A DNA stretch of 64,000 nucleotides from Ornithinimicrobium pekingense DSM 21552 (GTDB lineage Bacteria > Actinomycetota > Actinomycetes > Actinomycetales > Dermatophilaceae). The stretch spans positions 62,001 through 126,000 of the forward strand of contig NZ_ATWJ01000014.1 in NCBI RefSeq assembly GCF_000421185.1, in the 5' to 3' direction. Below, in pieces: positions 38,786 through 49,269 of this stretch. The notes beneath the pieces were generated by a model. The model saw only the letters and a list, made by a program, of their open reading frames with translations. It ran no database searches and was not told the origin of the DNA. A program made the position numbers and the translations under genes. The number at the start of each line of letters is the position of its first letter. Position 1 is the first letter of the stretch.

Positions 38786-38868
38786 CGCGACGTCCCCGGT
38801 CGGGGGTGGGGCGTACACACGGCGTCGTCGGTCGGGGGTGGGGCGTGCGCACGGCGTCGTCGGTCGGG
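38786..38868. repeat. 32-bp-period repeat, locus D (3 inverted-type units)
   Basis: Cores CGTCCCCGG (38791) and CGTCGTCGG (38823, 38855) at exact 32-bp steps, each followed by GGTCGGGGGTGGGGCG-like sequence. The orientation is opposite to locus C. It directly abuts the hairpin downstream of atpD. Confidence 0.9.
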
Positions 38869-38918
38869 TATGGCGAAGGGCCGGTGAGTCGTGCGACTCA
38901 CCGGCCCTTCGCCATACC
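38867..38918 (-). terminator. Perfect 25-bp hairpin downstream of atpD
   Basis: Arms 38867-38891 and 38894-38918 are perfectly complementary with a 2-nt centre; the arms begin GGTATGGCG and end CGCCATACC. The hairpin starts 16 bp past the atpD stop. No T-tract follows. It is the strongest stem in the window and should reduce read-through from atpD into the CoA-transferase gene and atpC. Confidence 0.75.
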
Positions 38919-38934
38919 TCAAGGGGTCAGGCGC

Positions 38935-40395
<1,461 letters not shown>

Positions 40396-40409
40396 TCAGT
40401 GCTTCCTTC

Positions 40410-41312
40410 TCACTTGGCGTCGGCGAGGGCGCTCGCGCCGCCCACGATTTCGCTGATCTCTTGGGTGATCTCGGCCTGGCGGGCCTGGTTGGCCAACCGG
40501 GTGTAGGTCTTGATGAGCTCCTCGGCGTTGTCCGTCGCCGACTTCATCGCCCGCTGGCGGGCGGCGAGCTCGGAGGCGGACGCCTGCAGCAGCGCGTTCC
40601 AGATGCGGGACGTGACGTACTTGGGCAGCAGCGCGTCCAGCACCTGCGCCCCGTCGGGCTCGAACTCGTAGAGCGGGTAGATGTCCTCGTCGGCCACCGG
40701 CGCCTCGTCCTCGACGACCTCCAGCGGCAGCAGGCGCACGACCTGCACCTCCTGGGTCACCATGTTGACGAACCGGGTGGAGACGATGTGCAGCTCGTCG
40801 ACCCCGCCGTTCTCGGAGCCGGCGATGAAGTCGGCCGTCAGCCGCTGGGCGATCTCCCGCGCCACCTCGAACGTCGGTGCGTCGGAGAACCCCGACCAGG
40901 ACTGCTCGAAGCTGCGCCCGCGGAAGCGGTAGTAGCCCTCGGCCTTGCGGCCGGTGAGGTAGGGCACCATCTCCTTGCCCTCGTCCTCCTCCAGCAGCTC
41001 GCGCAGCTGCTCGCTGCGCTTCATGACCGAGCCGGAGTAGGCCCCGGCCAGGCCACGGTCGCTGCTGATGATCAGGACACCGGCACGCCGGACCGTCTCA
41101 CGCTCGGTCGTCAGCGGGTGGTCCACGTCGGCGAAGCTGGCGACGGCCGACACCGCGCGGGTGATCGCGTTGGCGTACGGCGTCGTCTGGGCCACGCGCT
41201 GGCGGGCCTTGACCACGCGCGAGGCGGCGATGAGCTCCATCGCGCGCGTGATCTTCTTCGTCGACTGGACGGACCGGCTGCGCTGGCGGTACTCCCGCTG
41301 CTGCGCTCCCAT
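40410..41312 (-). CDS. atpG: F1F0-ATP synthase gamma subunit
   Basis: 300 residues forming the central stalk. Start [33 protein letters not shown] and the C-terminal helix [16 protein letters not shown] are typical. ATG 41312 lies downstream of a long inverted repeat in the atpA-atpG gap. Confidence 0.96.
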   Translation of the reverse strand: MGAQQREYRQRSRSVQSTKKITRAMELIAASRVVKARQRVAQTTPYANAITRAVSAVASFADVDHPLTTERETVRRAGVLIISSDRGLAGAYSGSVMKRSEQLRELLEEDEGKEMVPYLTGRKAEGYYRFRGRSFEQSWSGFSDAPTFEVAREIAQRLTADFIAGSENGGVDELHIVSTRFVNMVTQEVQVVRLLPLEVVEDEAPVADEDIYPLYEFEPDGAQVLDALLPKYVTSRIWNALLQASASELAARQRAMKSATDNAEELIKTYTRLANQARQAEITQEISEIVGGASALADAK

Positions 41313-41366
41313 ATCTCGCCTCTCTTGCTCTGCTCGAGTCGTTGGTGTGGTCGGGGCTGACCCTCG

Positions 41367-41457
41367 GGTATGCCGTCGTGCTGGGCACCGGTGGCTGCCC
41401 GGCCGGGTGGGTGCTGCGCGGGGTGCGCGCCCGCACCCACCCGGCTCACGGCATACC
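41367..41457 (-). promoter_or_regulatory. Nested inverted repeat between atpA and atpG
   Basis: Outer 10-bp arms GGTATGCCGT (41367-41376) and ACGGCATACC (41448-41457) enclose inner perfect 12-bp arms CCGGGTGGGTGC (41403-41414) and GCACCCACCCGG (41433-41444). Lies 11 bp past the atpA stop. It could be an attenuator or an mRNA processing/stability structure that sets the atpA:atpG ratio. Confidence 0.65.
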
Positions 41458-41468
41458 TGCCGGCTGCG

Positions 41469-43118
41469 TCAGCGGCGACGGACCTTGATCTGCTCCTGGT
41501 CGACGTCCTCGCCCTCGAGGGCGTCGACGTTGTCGAAGTCCTCGTCGGAGCCGACACGCACCTCCTGGCTGGCGTCGGGGTTGAACTCCTGCTTGAAGGC
41601 CCGCATCGCCTCGACCAGGGCGGCCTCGGTGTCGTCGCCGAGCTTGCCGCTCTCCCGGATGCCGTCGAGCATCGCCTTGTGCTCGCGGCGCAGGTAGTCG
41701 ACCCACTCGGCCTCGAACCGGCGCACGTCGGAGACGGGCACGTCGTCGATGTGGCCGTTGGTGCCGGCCCAGATGACGCCGACCTGCTCCTCGACCGGGA
41801 CCGGGGAGGACTGCGGCTGCTTGAGGATCTCGACCATGCGGGCACCGCGCTCCAGCTGCGCCTTGGACGCGGCGTCGAGGTCGGAGGCGAACATCGCGAA
41901 CGCCTCCATCTCGCGGAACTGCGCCAGGTCGACCTTGAGACGGCCGGAGACCGACTTCATCGCCTTGATCTGCGCGGCGCCACCGACGCGGGAGACGGAG
42001 ACACCCACGTCGATCGCGGGGCGGACGTTGGAGTTGAACAGGTCCGACTGCAGGTAGATCTGGCCGTCGGTGATGGAGATGACGTTGGTCGGGATGTAGG
42101 CCGACACGTCACCGGCCTTGGTCTCGATGATCGGCAGACCGGTCATCGAGCCCGCGCCCATCTCGTCGGAGAGCTTCGCGCAGCGCTCGAGGAGCCGGGA
42201 GTGCAGGTAGAAGACGTCGCCCGGGTAGGCCTCACGGCCCGGCGGACGGCGCAGCAGCAGCGACACGGAGCGGTAGGCCTCGGCCTGCTTGGACAGGTCG
42301 TCGAAGACGATCAGGACGTGCTTGCCCTGGTACATCCAGTGCTGGCCGATGGCCGAGCCGGTGTAGGGAGCCAGGTACTTGAAGCCCGCCGCGTCCGAGG
42401 CGGGAGCCGCCACGATCGTGGTGTACTCCAGCGCGCCGGCCTCCTCCAGCGTGCCGCGCACGCCGGCGATGGTGGAGCCCTTCTGGCCGATCGCCACGTA
42501 GATGCAGCGGACCTGCTTGTCCGGGTCACCGGACTCCCAGTTGGCCTTCTGGTTCAGGATGGTGTCGACCGCGACCGTGGTCTTGCCGGTCTGACGGTCA
42601 CCGATGATCAGCTGGCGCTGGCCGCGGCCGATCGGGATCATCGCGTCGATCGCCTTGATGCCGGTCTGCAGCGGCTCGTGGACCGACTTGCGGGCCATGA
42701 CGCCGGGAGCCTGCAGCTCCAGCGCGCGGCGACCCTCGGTCTCGATCTCGCCGAGACCGTCGATGGGCTCGCCCAGCGGGTTCACGACCCGGCCCAGGTA
42801 GCCGTCGCCGACGGCCACGGACAGGACCTCACCGGTGCGGCGCACCGGCTGGCCCTCCTCCAGGCCGGAGAAGTCACCCAGGACGATGACACCGACCTCG
42901 TGCACGTCGAGGTTCAGCGCCAGGCCGAGCGTGCCGTCCTCGAACTGCAGGAGCTCGTTGGTCATGACCGAGGGCAGGCCCTCGACGTGGGCGATGCCGT
43001 CACCGGCGTCGACCACGCGCCCGACCTCCTCGCGGGAGGCGGCGCTCGGCTCGTAGGACTGGACGAACTGGTCCAGTGCGTCGCGGATCTCTTCCGGACG
43101 GATCGAAAGCTCCGTCAT
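41469..43118 (-). CDS. atpA: F1F0-ATP synthase alpha subunit with C-terminal extension
   Basis: 549 residues. P-loop [23 protein letters not shown] and [11 protein letters not shown] are present. Beyond the usual end near EFNP there are about 33 extra residues, acidic then basic ([15 protein letters not shown], ending KVRRR). Mycobacterial AtpA has a similar-length extension that suppresses ATP hydrolysis; the resemblance here is in position and length rather than proven function. ATG 43118 follows the atpH gene by 85 bp. Confidence 0.97.
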   Translation of the reverse strand: MTELSIRPEEIRDALDQFVQSYEPSAASREEVGRVVDAGDGIAHVEGLPSVMTNELLQFEDGTLGLALNLDVHEVGVIVLGDFSGLEEGQPVRRTGEVLSVAVGDGYLGRVVNPLGEPIDGLGEIETEGRRALELQAPGVMARKSVHEPLQTGIKAIDAMIPIGRGQRQLIIGDRQTGKTTVAVDTILNQKANWESGDPDKQVRCIYVAIGQKGSTIAGVRGTLEEAGALEYTTIVAAPASDAAGFKYLAPYTGSAIGQHWMYQGKHVLIVFDDLSKQAEAYRSVSLLLRRPPGREAYPGDVFYLHSRLLERCAKLSDEMGAGSMTGLPIIETKAGDVSAYIPTNVISITDGQIYLQSDLFNSNVRPAIDVGVSVSRVGGAAQIKAMKSVSGRLKVDLAQFREMEAFAMFASDLDAASKAQLERGARMVEILKQPQSSPVPVEEQVGVIWAGTNGHIDDVPVSDVRRFEAEWVDYLRREHKAMLDGIRESGKLGDDTEAALVEAMRAFKQEFNPDASQEVRVGSDEDFDNVDALEGEDVDQEQIKVRRR

Positions 43119-43203
43119 GTCTTTTCTCCTCGTCGTCGGTCCGTGCTCGTCATCGGCGGACCAGTGGTTTTCGGGGTGGGTGTGCGGGTCTGCAGGTCGG
43201 GGG

Positions 43204-44015
43204 TCAGCTGGTCATGCGGCGGTGGGCCTCGGCCAGCCGGTGGCTGACCGTGCCGTCGATGACCTCGTCACCGATCTCCACCCTGATGCCACCGACGACG
43301 TCCTCGTCGATGACCACGTTGGTGTGGACCTGGCGGCCGTACTGCGTGCTCAGCGAGCGCACGAGGCGGTCGTGCTGCTCCTGGGTCAGCGGGACGGCGC
43401 TGATGACCGTCGCCGTGACCTGGTCCTGACGGCTGGCCGCCTGCTCCAGGTAGGCGGCGAGGGCGTGGTCGAACCGCCGGCCCCGGGTGCTGGCGACGGC
43501 CTGCTTGGCCAGGCGCACCGACTCCGGAGCGGCCTTGACCGACAGCAGCCGGTCGACCAGCGTCGTCTTGGCGCGCACGTCGGCCCGTCGGTCGCTGAGC
43601 GCGGCCTGCAGGTCCGGGGTGCCCTCGACGATGCGTCCGAAGCGGAACAGCTCGTCCTCGACCTGGGTCAGCCGGTTGTTGCGCTGGGCGTGGGCCAGGA
43701 TCGCCTCGACGCTGAGCCGCTCGAGCGCGGAGACGAGGTCCCCGGTCTCGGGCCAGCGCTGGGAGACGACCGCCCCGACGACGCGCAGCGCCTCGTCGTG
43801 GATCTTGCCGTCGAGGAGGCGCTGGGCCAGGGCGGCCTTGTCCTCCCCCTCGCGCGACGGGTCGCCCAGGTTGCGCCGGAGCACCGGGTTGACGTCCACG
43901 GCGTTGGCGACGGCCCAGAGCTCGTCGGCCAGCCGCGAGCCGTCACCGGCCTGCAGCACCTGCTCGAGCGCCGTCTCGGCCTCGTGGTAGGCCCTGCGGT
44001 AGGCGCTGTTGTCCA

Positions 44016-44016
<1 letters not shown>
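43204..44016 (-). CDS. atpH: F1F0-ATP synthase delta subunit
   Basis: 270 residues, longer than the ~180 of many bacteria, as usual in actinobacteria. The C-terminal domain has [19 protein letters not shown] and [23 protein letters not shown]. Connects F1 to the peripheral stalk. The ATG overlaps the atpF stop (TGATG). Confidence 0.95.
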
Positions 44017-44657
<641 letters not shown>

Positions 44658-44724
44658 TCAGGCGCTCCGGTCGCACCGGTGCACCGCTTGCAGGACGGGT
44701 CTGGATGGGCGGAAGGGGGCGTCG

Positions 44725-44937
44725 TCAGACGAAGAACGCGATGAAGAAGAGGACCAGGCCGAAGATGGCGAGGGCCTCAGCCAGCGCGAAGCCGAGGATG
44801 GCGATCGGCTGCAGCTTGCCCTGCGCCTCGGGCTGGCGGGCGACGCCGTTGATGTAGGCCGCGAAGATCAGACCCACGGCGATGGCCGGGCCGATGGCGG
44901 ACACGCCGTAGCCGAGAAGGGTGATGTCACCAGTCAC
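44725..44937 (-). CDS. atpE: F1F0-ATP synthase subunit c
   Basis: 70 residues, two membrane helices joined by the polar loop ARQPE (Arg34-Gln-Pro-Glu37). Proton-binding Glu54 is in [11 protein letters not shown]. No sodium-binding signature is apparent, so H+ coupling is expected. GTG 44937 has AAAGAGA upstream and follows a perfect hairpin in the atpB-atpE gap. Confidence 0.96.
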   Translation of the reverse strand: MTGDITLLGYGVSAIGPAIAVGLIFAAYINGVARQPEAQGKLQPIAILGFALAEALAIFGLVLFFIAFFV

Positions 44938-44963
44938 GTCAAATCTCTTTCTGTGTGATGTCC

Positions 44964-44984
44964 CGACGGGGCGGCGCCCCGTCG
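44964..44984 (-). promoter_or_regulatory. Stem-loop between atpB and atpE
   Basis: CGACGGGGC (44964-44972), GGC, GCCCCGTCG (44976-44984): a perfect 9-bp stem with 3-nt loop, 27 bp upstream of the atpE start. Position fits a structure stabilising or insulating the abundant atpE message. Confidence 0.6.
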
Positions 44985-45030
44985 AAGGCTTCGAAACTAT
45001 TCAGTTGTCGGGTCGGGAGGCTGACGAGTC

Positions 45031-45852
45031 TTAGTGCTCGTCGGCCAGGGCGCCGCCGATGTAGGAGGCGGCGAGCAGGGCGAAGACGTAGGCCTGCAGG
45101 AACTGCACCAGGCCCTCGAAGGCGGTCAGCGCCACACCGAGGATCCAGGCGGGGATTGCCACGGCCATCAGCGCCGGGTCGAAGGTCTTGAACAGGTACC
45201 AGCCGCCGATGATGAAGACGACCAGCAGCATGTGGCCGGCGAACATGTTGCCGAAGAGTCGCAGGGCCAGCGTGAGCGGCCGCGTGATGAAGAAGGTGAT
45301 GAGCTCCAGCAGCAGGATGAACGGCTTGATCCACCCCGGCAGGCCGCCGGGCAGCAGCGAGCCGAGGTAGGGGCCGACGCCGCCCTTCTTGCGGATGCCC
45401 ACCCAGTGGTAGACGACGTAGACGATCAGCGTCAGCGCGATCGGGAAGCCCACGCGGGCCATCGTCGGGTTCTGGAACGGCGGGATGATGCCGAACAGGT
45501 TGTTGAGCAGGATGAAGGAGAAGAGCGCGAAGATGAACGGCACGAAGGGCATGAAGTCCTTGCTGCCGATCATGTCGCGGGCGATGCCGTTGCGGGCGAA
45601 GTTGTAGACCTGCTCGGTCACCCACTGGCTCTTGGAGGGCACGACCGCCGCACGGCGGGTGGTCATCCACAGCCAGGCCATGAGGATGACGGTCGCGACC
45701 GAGAGCAGCAGCATCGGCCGGGTGAAGTAGTACTCCGTCCCGGGGATGGCGAAGAGGGGCTGCCAGAAGTCTCCCGGCGTGGGCGGGAAGTGGCTCTCGC
45801 CCTCCTCGGCCATCGGCACCATCAGCCCAGCGGCCGCAGTGGTCACGCTCAC
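45031..45852 (-). CDS. atpB: F1F0-ATP synthase subunit a
   Basis: 273 residues with five to six membrane helices. The essential Arg lies in ITRPLTLALRLFGNMFAGH; FVFALLAASYIGGAL-like C-terminal helix is present. GTG 45852 has the strong Shine-Dalgarno AGAAGGAG. First of the canonical atpBEFHAGD series, 88 bp after the AtpZ-like gene. Confidence 0.96.
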   Translation of the reverse strand: MSVTTAAAGLMVPMAEEGESHFPPTPGDFWQPLFAIPGTEYYFTRPMLLLSVATVILMAWLWMTTRRAAVVPSKSQWVTEQVYNFARNGIARDMIGSKDFMPFVPFIFALFSFILLNNLFGIIPPFQNPTMARVGFPIALTLIVYVVYHWVGIRKKGGVGPYLGSLLPGGLPGWIKPFILLLELITFFITRPLTLALRLFGNMFAGHMLLVVFIIGGWYLFKTFDPALMAVAIPAWILGVALTAFEGLVQFLQAYVFALLAASYIGGALADEH

Positions 45853-45940
45853 GCGTACTCCTTCTCACAGGTTTCGACGGGTGTCGGGGCGAGCTCCCCA
45901 GCGGGGAAGGACGCCACGGGCTCGGGACGGCGCACGGACG

Positions 45941-46228
45941 TCACGCCCTACCGTACCTGAGCCAGATCACGTACAAGGACAGCACCATCCCGACCACGAC
46001 GCCCACCGGCAGCAGCAGCCGCAGGTCCAGCGCCCAGTCGGCCAGCCAGCCGAGGGCGCCGAAGGTCAGGGGGCCGGCGATGAGGTAGGCGATGACCGCG
46101 TTGCCGAGGTCGGTCTGCTTCGCCATGCCCGGCACGTGCGCCTCGCTGCCGCCGTGCGGGGAGGGGATGGAGGTATGGGGTGCGCGTGCGGGCTCGTCCG
46201 CCTGCGGCGACGGCGGGACCTGGCTCAT
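45941..46228 (-). CDS. AtpZ/AtpI-like small membrane protein
   Basis: 95 residues. A soluble Pro/Ser/His-rich N-terminus (about 1-38) precedes two membrane helices (VIAYLIAGPLTFGALGWLADW; LLPVGVVVGMVLSLYVIWLRYG), the layout of the AtpZ-type accessory proteins encoded ahead of atpB and thought to help c-ring assembly or Mg2+/Ca2+ movement. The ATG overlaps the preceding gene's stop by 4 bp. Confidence 0.8.
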   Translation of the reverse strand: MSQVPPSPQADEPARAPHTSIPSPHGGSEAHVPGMAKQTDLGNAVIAYLIAGPLTFGALGWLADWALDLRLLLPVGVVVGMVLSLYVIWLRYGRA

Positions 46229-46662
46229 CGTCCCTCCCCCGGCATCGCGACGTCGAGGGCCGAGCGCGAGCGGAGGTAGCCCACGACCAGACCGGCCTGG
46301 AAGACCAGGCCCACGAGGATGAAGGCGATCGCCAGCGGGACGACCTCGAGCCAGTCGGTCTGGCCGAGCGACCAGATCACGGCGGCCAGGGCCGCCATCT
46401 GGAGCACGAAGACGCCGAAGGCGCCGGCCATGGTGGCGGTCGTCGGGCCGGCCAGCACGCCGCGGATGCCGACGACCCCCAGCACGAACACGGTCAGGGA
46501 GATCACGGCGCCCAGGAGCGCCGAGACGGCGGCCCACGGTCCGGCGGCGGCCCAGGTCAGCAGGGGCACCAGCACCACCAGGGGCGCGGTCGGCACCAGA
46601 CCGCCCAGCAGCATCGAGCGCAGCGGCGTCCGCCGGGGGCGCGTCGGTGCGGTGGAGGTCAT
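46225..46662 (-). CDS. AtpI-like four-helix membrane protein
   Basis: 145 residues with four hydrophobic helices after a basic N-terminus (PTRPRRTPLRSMLLGGLVPT). By position (between wecA and atpB) it corresponds to Rv1303-type ATP synthase protein I. ATG 46662 has AGGAG upstream. First gene of the atp operon; a Crp/GlxR-type palindrome lies 31 bp before the ATG. Confidence 0.8.
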   Translation of the reverse strand: MTSTAPTRPRRTPLRSMLLGGLVPTAPLVVLVPLLTWAAAGPWAAVSALLGAVISLTVFVLGVVGIRGVLAGPTTATMAGAFGVFVLQMAALAAVIWSLGQTDWLEVVPLAIAFILVGLVFQAGLVVGYLRSRSALDVAMPGEGR

Positions 46663-46692
46663 GAGGAGGGGCTCCTGAGGTGGTCGGACGGC

Positions 46693-46714
46693 GCTTGTGA
46701 AAGTTATCACAAGC
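46693..46714. promoter_or_regulatory. Crp/GlxR-type site ahead of the ATP synthase operon
   Basis: GCTTGTGA-AAGTTA-TCACAAGC is a perfect 8-bp inverted repeat with TGTGA-N6-TCACA core (46696-46711), the textbook consensus of cAMP-receptor family regulators including actinobacterial GlxR. A TAACTT -10-like hexamer on the minus strand lies within it, and its TCA supplies the wecA stop codon. No regulator gene is in the window. Confidence 0.75.
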
Positions 46715-47858
46715 CCTGTGCGTCGGACGAAACCGCAGGTGGGGGCACCTTCCCTCCGGCGCTCGGTCCCGTGCCGTTCCAGGGGCGACGGGTGAGCACG
46801 GTCGCCACGACGACGAGCAGAAGGATGCCCAGCGCGGAGACCCACGGCGGCAGGTAGGCGAACGAGACGGCACCGACGGCGATCAGCCCGGCCCACAGGT
46901 AGAGCAGGACGACCGCGCGGCGATGGCTGTGGCCGATGTCGAGCATCCGGTGGTGCAGGTGGCCCCGGTCGGGCTTCCACGGCAGCTGCCCGGCGCGGGT
47001 GCGACGCAGGACGGCCAGCAGCATGTCGACGAAGGGCAGGCCCATGATCGCCAGCGGCATCGCGATCGGCAGCAGGATCGCCGCCGCGGCCGAGGCGCTG
47101 GCCAGCGAGGAGCTCGGGTCCACCGACCCCGTCATCGAGATCGTCGCGGCAGCCAGGAGCAGGCCGAGCAGCAGCGCGCCCGCGTCGCCCATGAACAGCC
47201 GCGCGGGGTGGAAGTTGTGCGGCAGGAAGCCGGCGCAGACCCCGATCAGCGCGGCGCTGATGAAGGTCGCCATCGAGAAGACGTTGGGCGGGTCGAAGTT
47301 GGTGCTCACCAGGTAGGACCAGCCGAAGAACGCGGCCGCGGCGATGAGCACGACGCCGGCGGCCAGCCCGTCCAGCCCGTCGATGAAGTTGACGGCGTTG
47401 GTGGAGATGACGACCACGAGGATCGTCAGGGTCACCATGACCGGCTCGGGCAGCACGGTGACGCCCCCGATGGGCAGCGAGAGCAGCTGCACCCCGAAGA
47501 AGGCCATGACGCCGCCGGCGATGACCTGCCCGGCCAGCTTGGTCATCCAGTCCAGCTCGCGCACGTCGTCGAGGGCGCCGAGGACGGTGATGATCGTGGC
47601 GGCCAGCAGCACCCCCCACAGCTGCGGCGAGGAGTCGAAGAGCTGGCCCAGGTAGGGCAGCTGCTCCCCCAGGGCGACCGCAGCGGCGAAGCCGACGAGC
47701 ATCGCCACGCCGCCGAGCCGCGGGATCGGGACGGTGTGCACGTCGCGGTCGCGCACGGCGGTCAGGGCACCGGTGGCCAGGGCGAGGCGGCGCACCAGCG
47801 GGGTCGCGAGGTAGGTCACGACCGCCGCTGTCAGCAGCACCATGAGGAACTCGCGCAC
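46707..47858 (-). CDS. wecA: Undecaprenyl-phosphate sugar-1-phosphate transferase (WecA/TagO/MraY family)
   Basis: 383 residues, about eleven membrane helices. VPIPRLGGVAMLVGF, the catalytic Asp-rich GALDDVRELDW, NAVNFIDGLDGLAAG, and the nucleotide-binding GHLHHRMLDIGHS are diagnostic. It starts a lipid-linked glycan (arabinogalactan or teichoic-type) by moving GlcNAc-1-P to undecaprenyl phosphate. GTG 47858 has AGGAG upstream. Conserved position upstream of the atp operon (Rv1302 in mycobacteria). Confidence 0.92.
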   Translation of the reverse strand: MREFLMVLLTAAVVTYLATPLVRRLALATGALTAVRDRDVHTVPIPRLGGVAMLVGFAAAVALGEQLPYLGQLFDSSPQLWGVLLAATIITVLGALDDVRELDWMTKLAGQVIAGGVMAFFGVQLLSLPIGGVTVLPEPVMVTLTILVVVISTNAVNFIDGLDGLAAGVVLIAAAAFFGWSYLVSTNFDPPNVFSMATFISAALIGVCAGFLPHNFHPARLFMGDAGALLLGLLLAAATISMTGSVDPSSSLASASAAAAILLPIAMPLAIMGLPFVDMLLAVLRRTRAGQLPWKPDRGHLHHRMLDIGHSHRRAVVLLYLWAGLIAVGAVSFAYLPPWVSALGILLLVVVATVLTRRPWNGTGPSAGGKVPPPAVSSDAQGL

Positions 47859-47890
47859 TGGAAGGCTCCTGCCCGACGCGCCCGACCCGG

Positions 47891-47927
47891 GCGTGCACCC
47901 CGTACCGCGCGGGTATGGGGTGCACGC
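47891..47927 (-). terminator. Hairpin after glyA
   Basis: Arms 47891-47906 (starting GCGTGCACCCC) and 47912-47927 pair over 16 bp with one G-T wobble and a 5-nt loop. Lies 6 bp past the glyA stop, before wecA. Confidence 0.65.
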
Positions 47928-47932
47928 GGGGC

Positions 47933-49234
47933 TCAGACGGTGGCCGGCTCCGGGTAGGCCGGGTGGGCGGCCATGAGCTCGGTGACCCGCTCGCGGATCT
48001 CCCGGGCGACCGGGTGGTCGGGGGTGCCGTCGGTCTCGGTGACGGCGCGGTGGATGAGGTCGGCCACGACGCGCATCTGCTCGGTCCCCATGCCCTGGGT
48101 GGTGACCGAGGGGCTGCCGACCCGGATGCCGGAGGCCACGTTGGGCTTCTCGGGGTCGAAGGGGATCGCGTTCTTGTTGAGCACGATGCCGGCGGCGTCG
48201 CAGCGCAGCTCGGCGTCGGCGCCGGTGACGCCCACGCCGCGCAGGTCGTGCAGCGACAGGTGGGTGTCGGTGCCGCCGGTGATCGGTCGGATGCCCTTCT
48301 CGCCCAGCGACTCGGCCAGGACGCGTGCGTTGTCGACGACCTGCTGGGCGTAGGCCTGGTAGGCCGGGGTCATGCACTCGGCGAAGTTGACCGCCTTGCC
48401 GGCGATGCCGTGCATGAGGGGGCCGCCCTGCATCATCGGGAAGACCGCGCGGTCGATCTTCTTGGCGTGCTCCTCCTTGCAGACGATCGCGCCGCCGCGG
48501 GGGCCGCGCAGCACCTTGTGCGTGGTGAAGGAGACGACGTCGGCGTGCGGCACCGGGGAGGGGATGACCTTGCCGGCGACCAGCCCGATGAAGTGCGCCG
48601 CGTCGACCCAGAAGATCGCGCCGACCTCGTCGGCGATGGCGCGGAAGCGCTCGAAGTCGATGAGGCGCGGGATGGCGGAGCCGCCGGCCAGGATGATCTT
48701 CGGGCGGTGCTCCCGGGCGAGCTTGGCGACCTGGTCGTAGTCGATGTCCTCGGTCTCGGGGTGCACGCCGTAGTGGACGGCGTTGAACCACTTGCCGGAG
48801 AAGCTCACCTTGAAGCCGTGGGTGAGGTGACCGCCGTGGTCGAGCGACATCGCCAGGATGGTGTCGCCCGGGGAGGCGAAGGCGCCGTAGACGGCCTGGT
48901 TGGCGCTGGCGCCGGAGTGGGCCTGGACGTTGGCGTGGTCGGCACCGAAGAGGGTCTTGGCCCGCTCGATCGCGAGCTTCTCGACCTTGTCCACCTCGGC
49001 GCAGCCGCCGTAGTAGCGCGCGTCGGGATAGCCCTCGGCGTACTTGTTGGACAACGTGGAGCCGACCGCGGCCAGCACGGCCGGGCTGGTCTGGTTCTCG
49101 CTCGCGATGAGCTGCAGGCCGCTGCGCTGGCGGTCGAGCTCGGAGACGAGCAGGCCGGCGATCTCCGGGTCCTGCTCGACGAGCGCCGCGAAGCTCGGGC
49201 CGTAGTAGGTGTCAGGGTTCACCGGCGTGGTCAT
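47933..49234 (-). CDS. glyA: Serine hydroxymethyltransferase
   Basis: 433 residues. PLP enzyme converting serine and tetrahydrofolate to glycine and methylene-tetrahydrofolate. LIASENQTSPAVL, NVQAHSGASANQAVY, SLDHGGHLTHG, PLP Lys in VSFTTHKVLRGPRGG. Start ATG 49234 was preferred to GTG 49243 because TAGAGT (49242-49247) ends 7 nt before it. A 37-bp hairpin follows the stop. Confidence 0.95.
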   Translation of the reverse strand: MTTPVNPDTYYGPSFAALVEQDPEIAGLLVSELDRQRSGLQLIASENQTSPAVLAAVGSTLSNKYAEGYPDARYYGGCAEVDKVEKLAIERAKTLFGADHANVQAHSGASANQAVYGAFASPGDTILAMSLDHGGHLTHGFKVSFSGKWFNAVHYGVHPETEDIDYDQVAKLAREHRPKIILAGGSAIPRLIDFERFRAIADEVGAIFWVDAAHFIGLVAGKVIPSPVPHADVVSFTTHKVLRGPRGGAIVCKEEHAKKIDRAVFPMMQGGPLMHGIAGKAVNFAECMTPAYQAYAQQVVDNARVLAESLGEKGIRPITGGTDTHLSLHDLRGVGVTGADAELRCDAAGIVLNKNAIPFDPEKPNVASGIRVGSPSVTTQGMGTEQMRVVADLIHRAVTETDGTPDHPVAREIRERVTELMAAHPAYPEPATV

Positions 49235-49241
49235 GATGGTC

Positions 49242-49247
49242 ACTCTA
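49242..49247 (-). promoter_or_regulatory. -10 element of glyA, leaderless
   Basis: TAGAGT on the minus strand, 7 nt before ATG 49234; it overlaps the alternative GTG start and therefore argues against it. Confidence 0.55.
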
Positions 49248-49269
49248 GGGGGTCGGTCTCGTCCGGGCC

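Noticed and set aside
49235-49243. GTG 49243 as glyA start
   Set aside because: It lies within TAGAGT; ATG 49234 fits both the promoter spacing and the family N-terminus.
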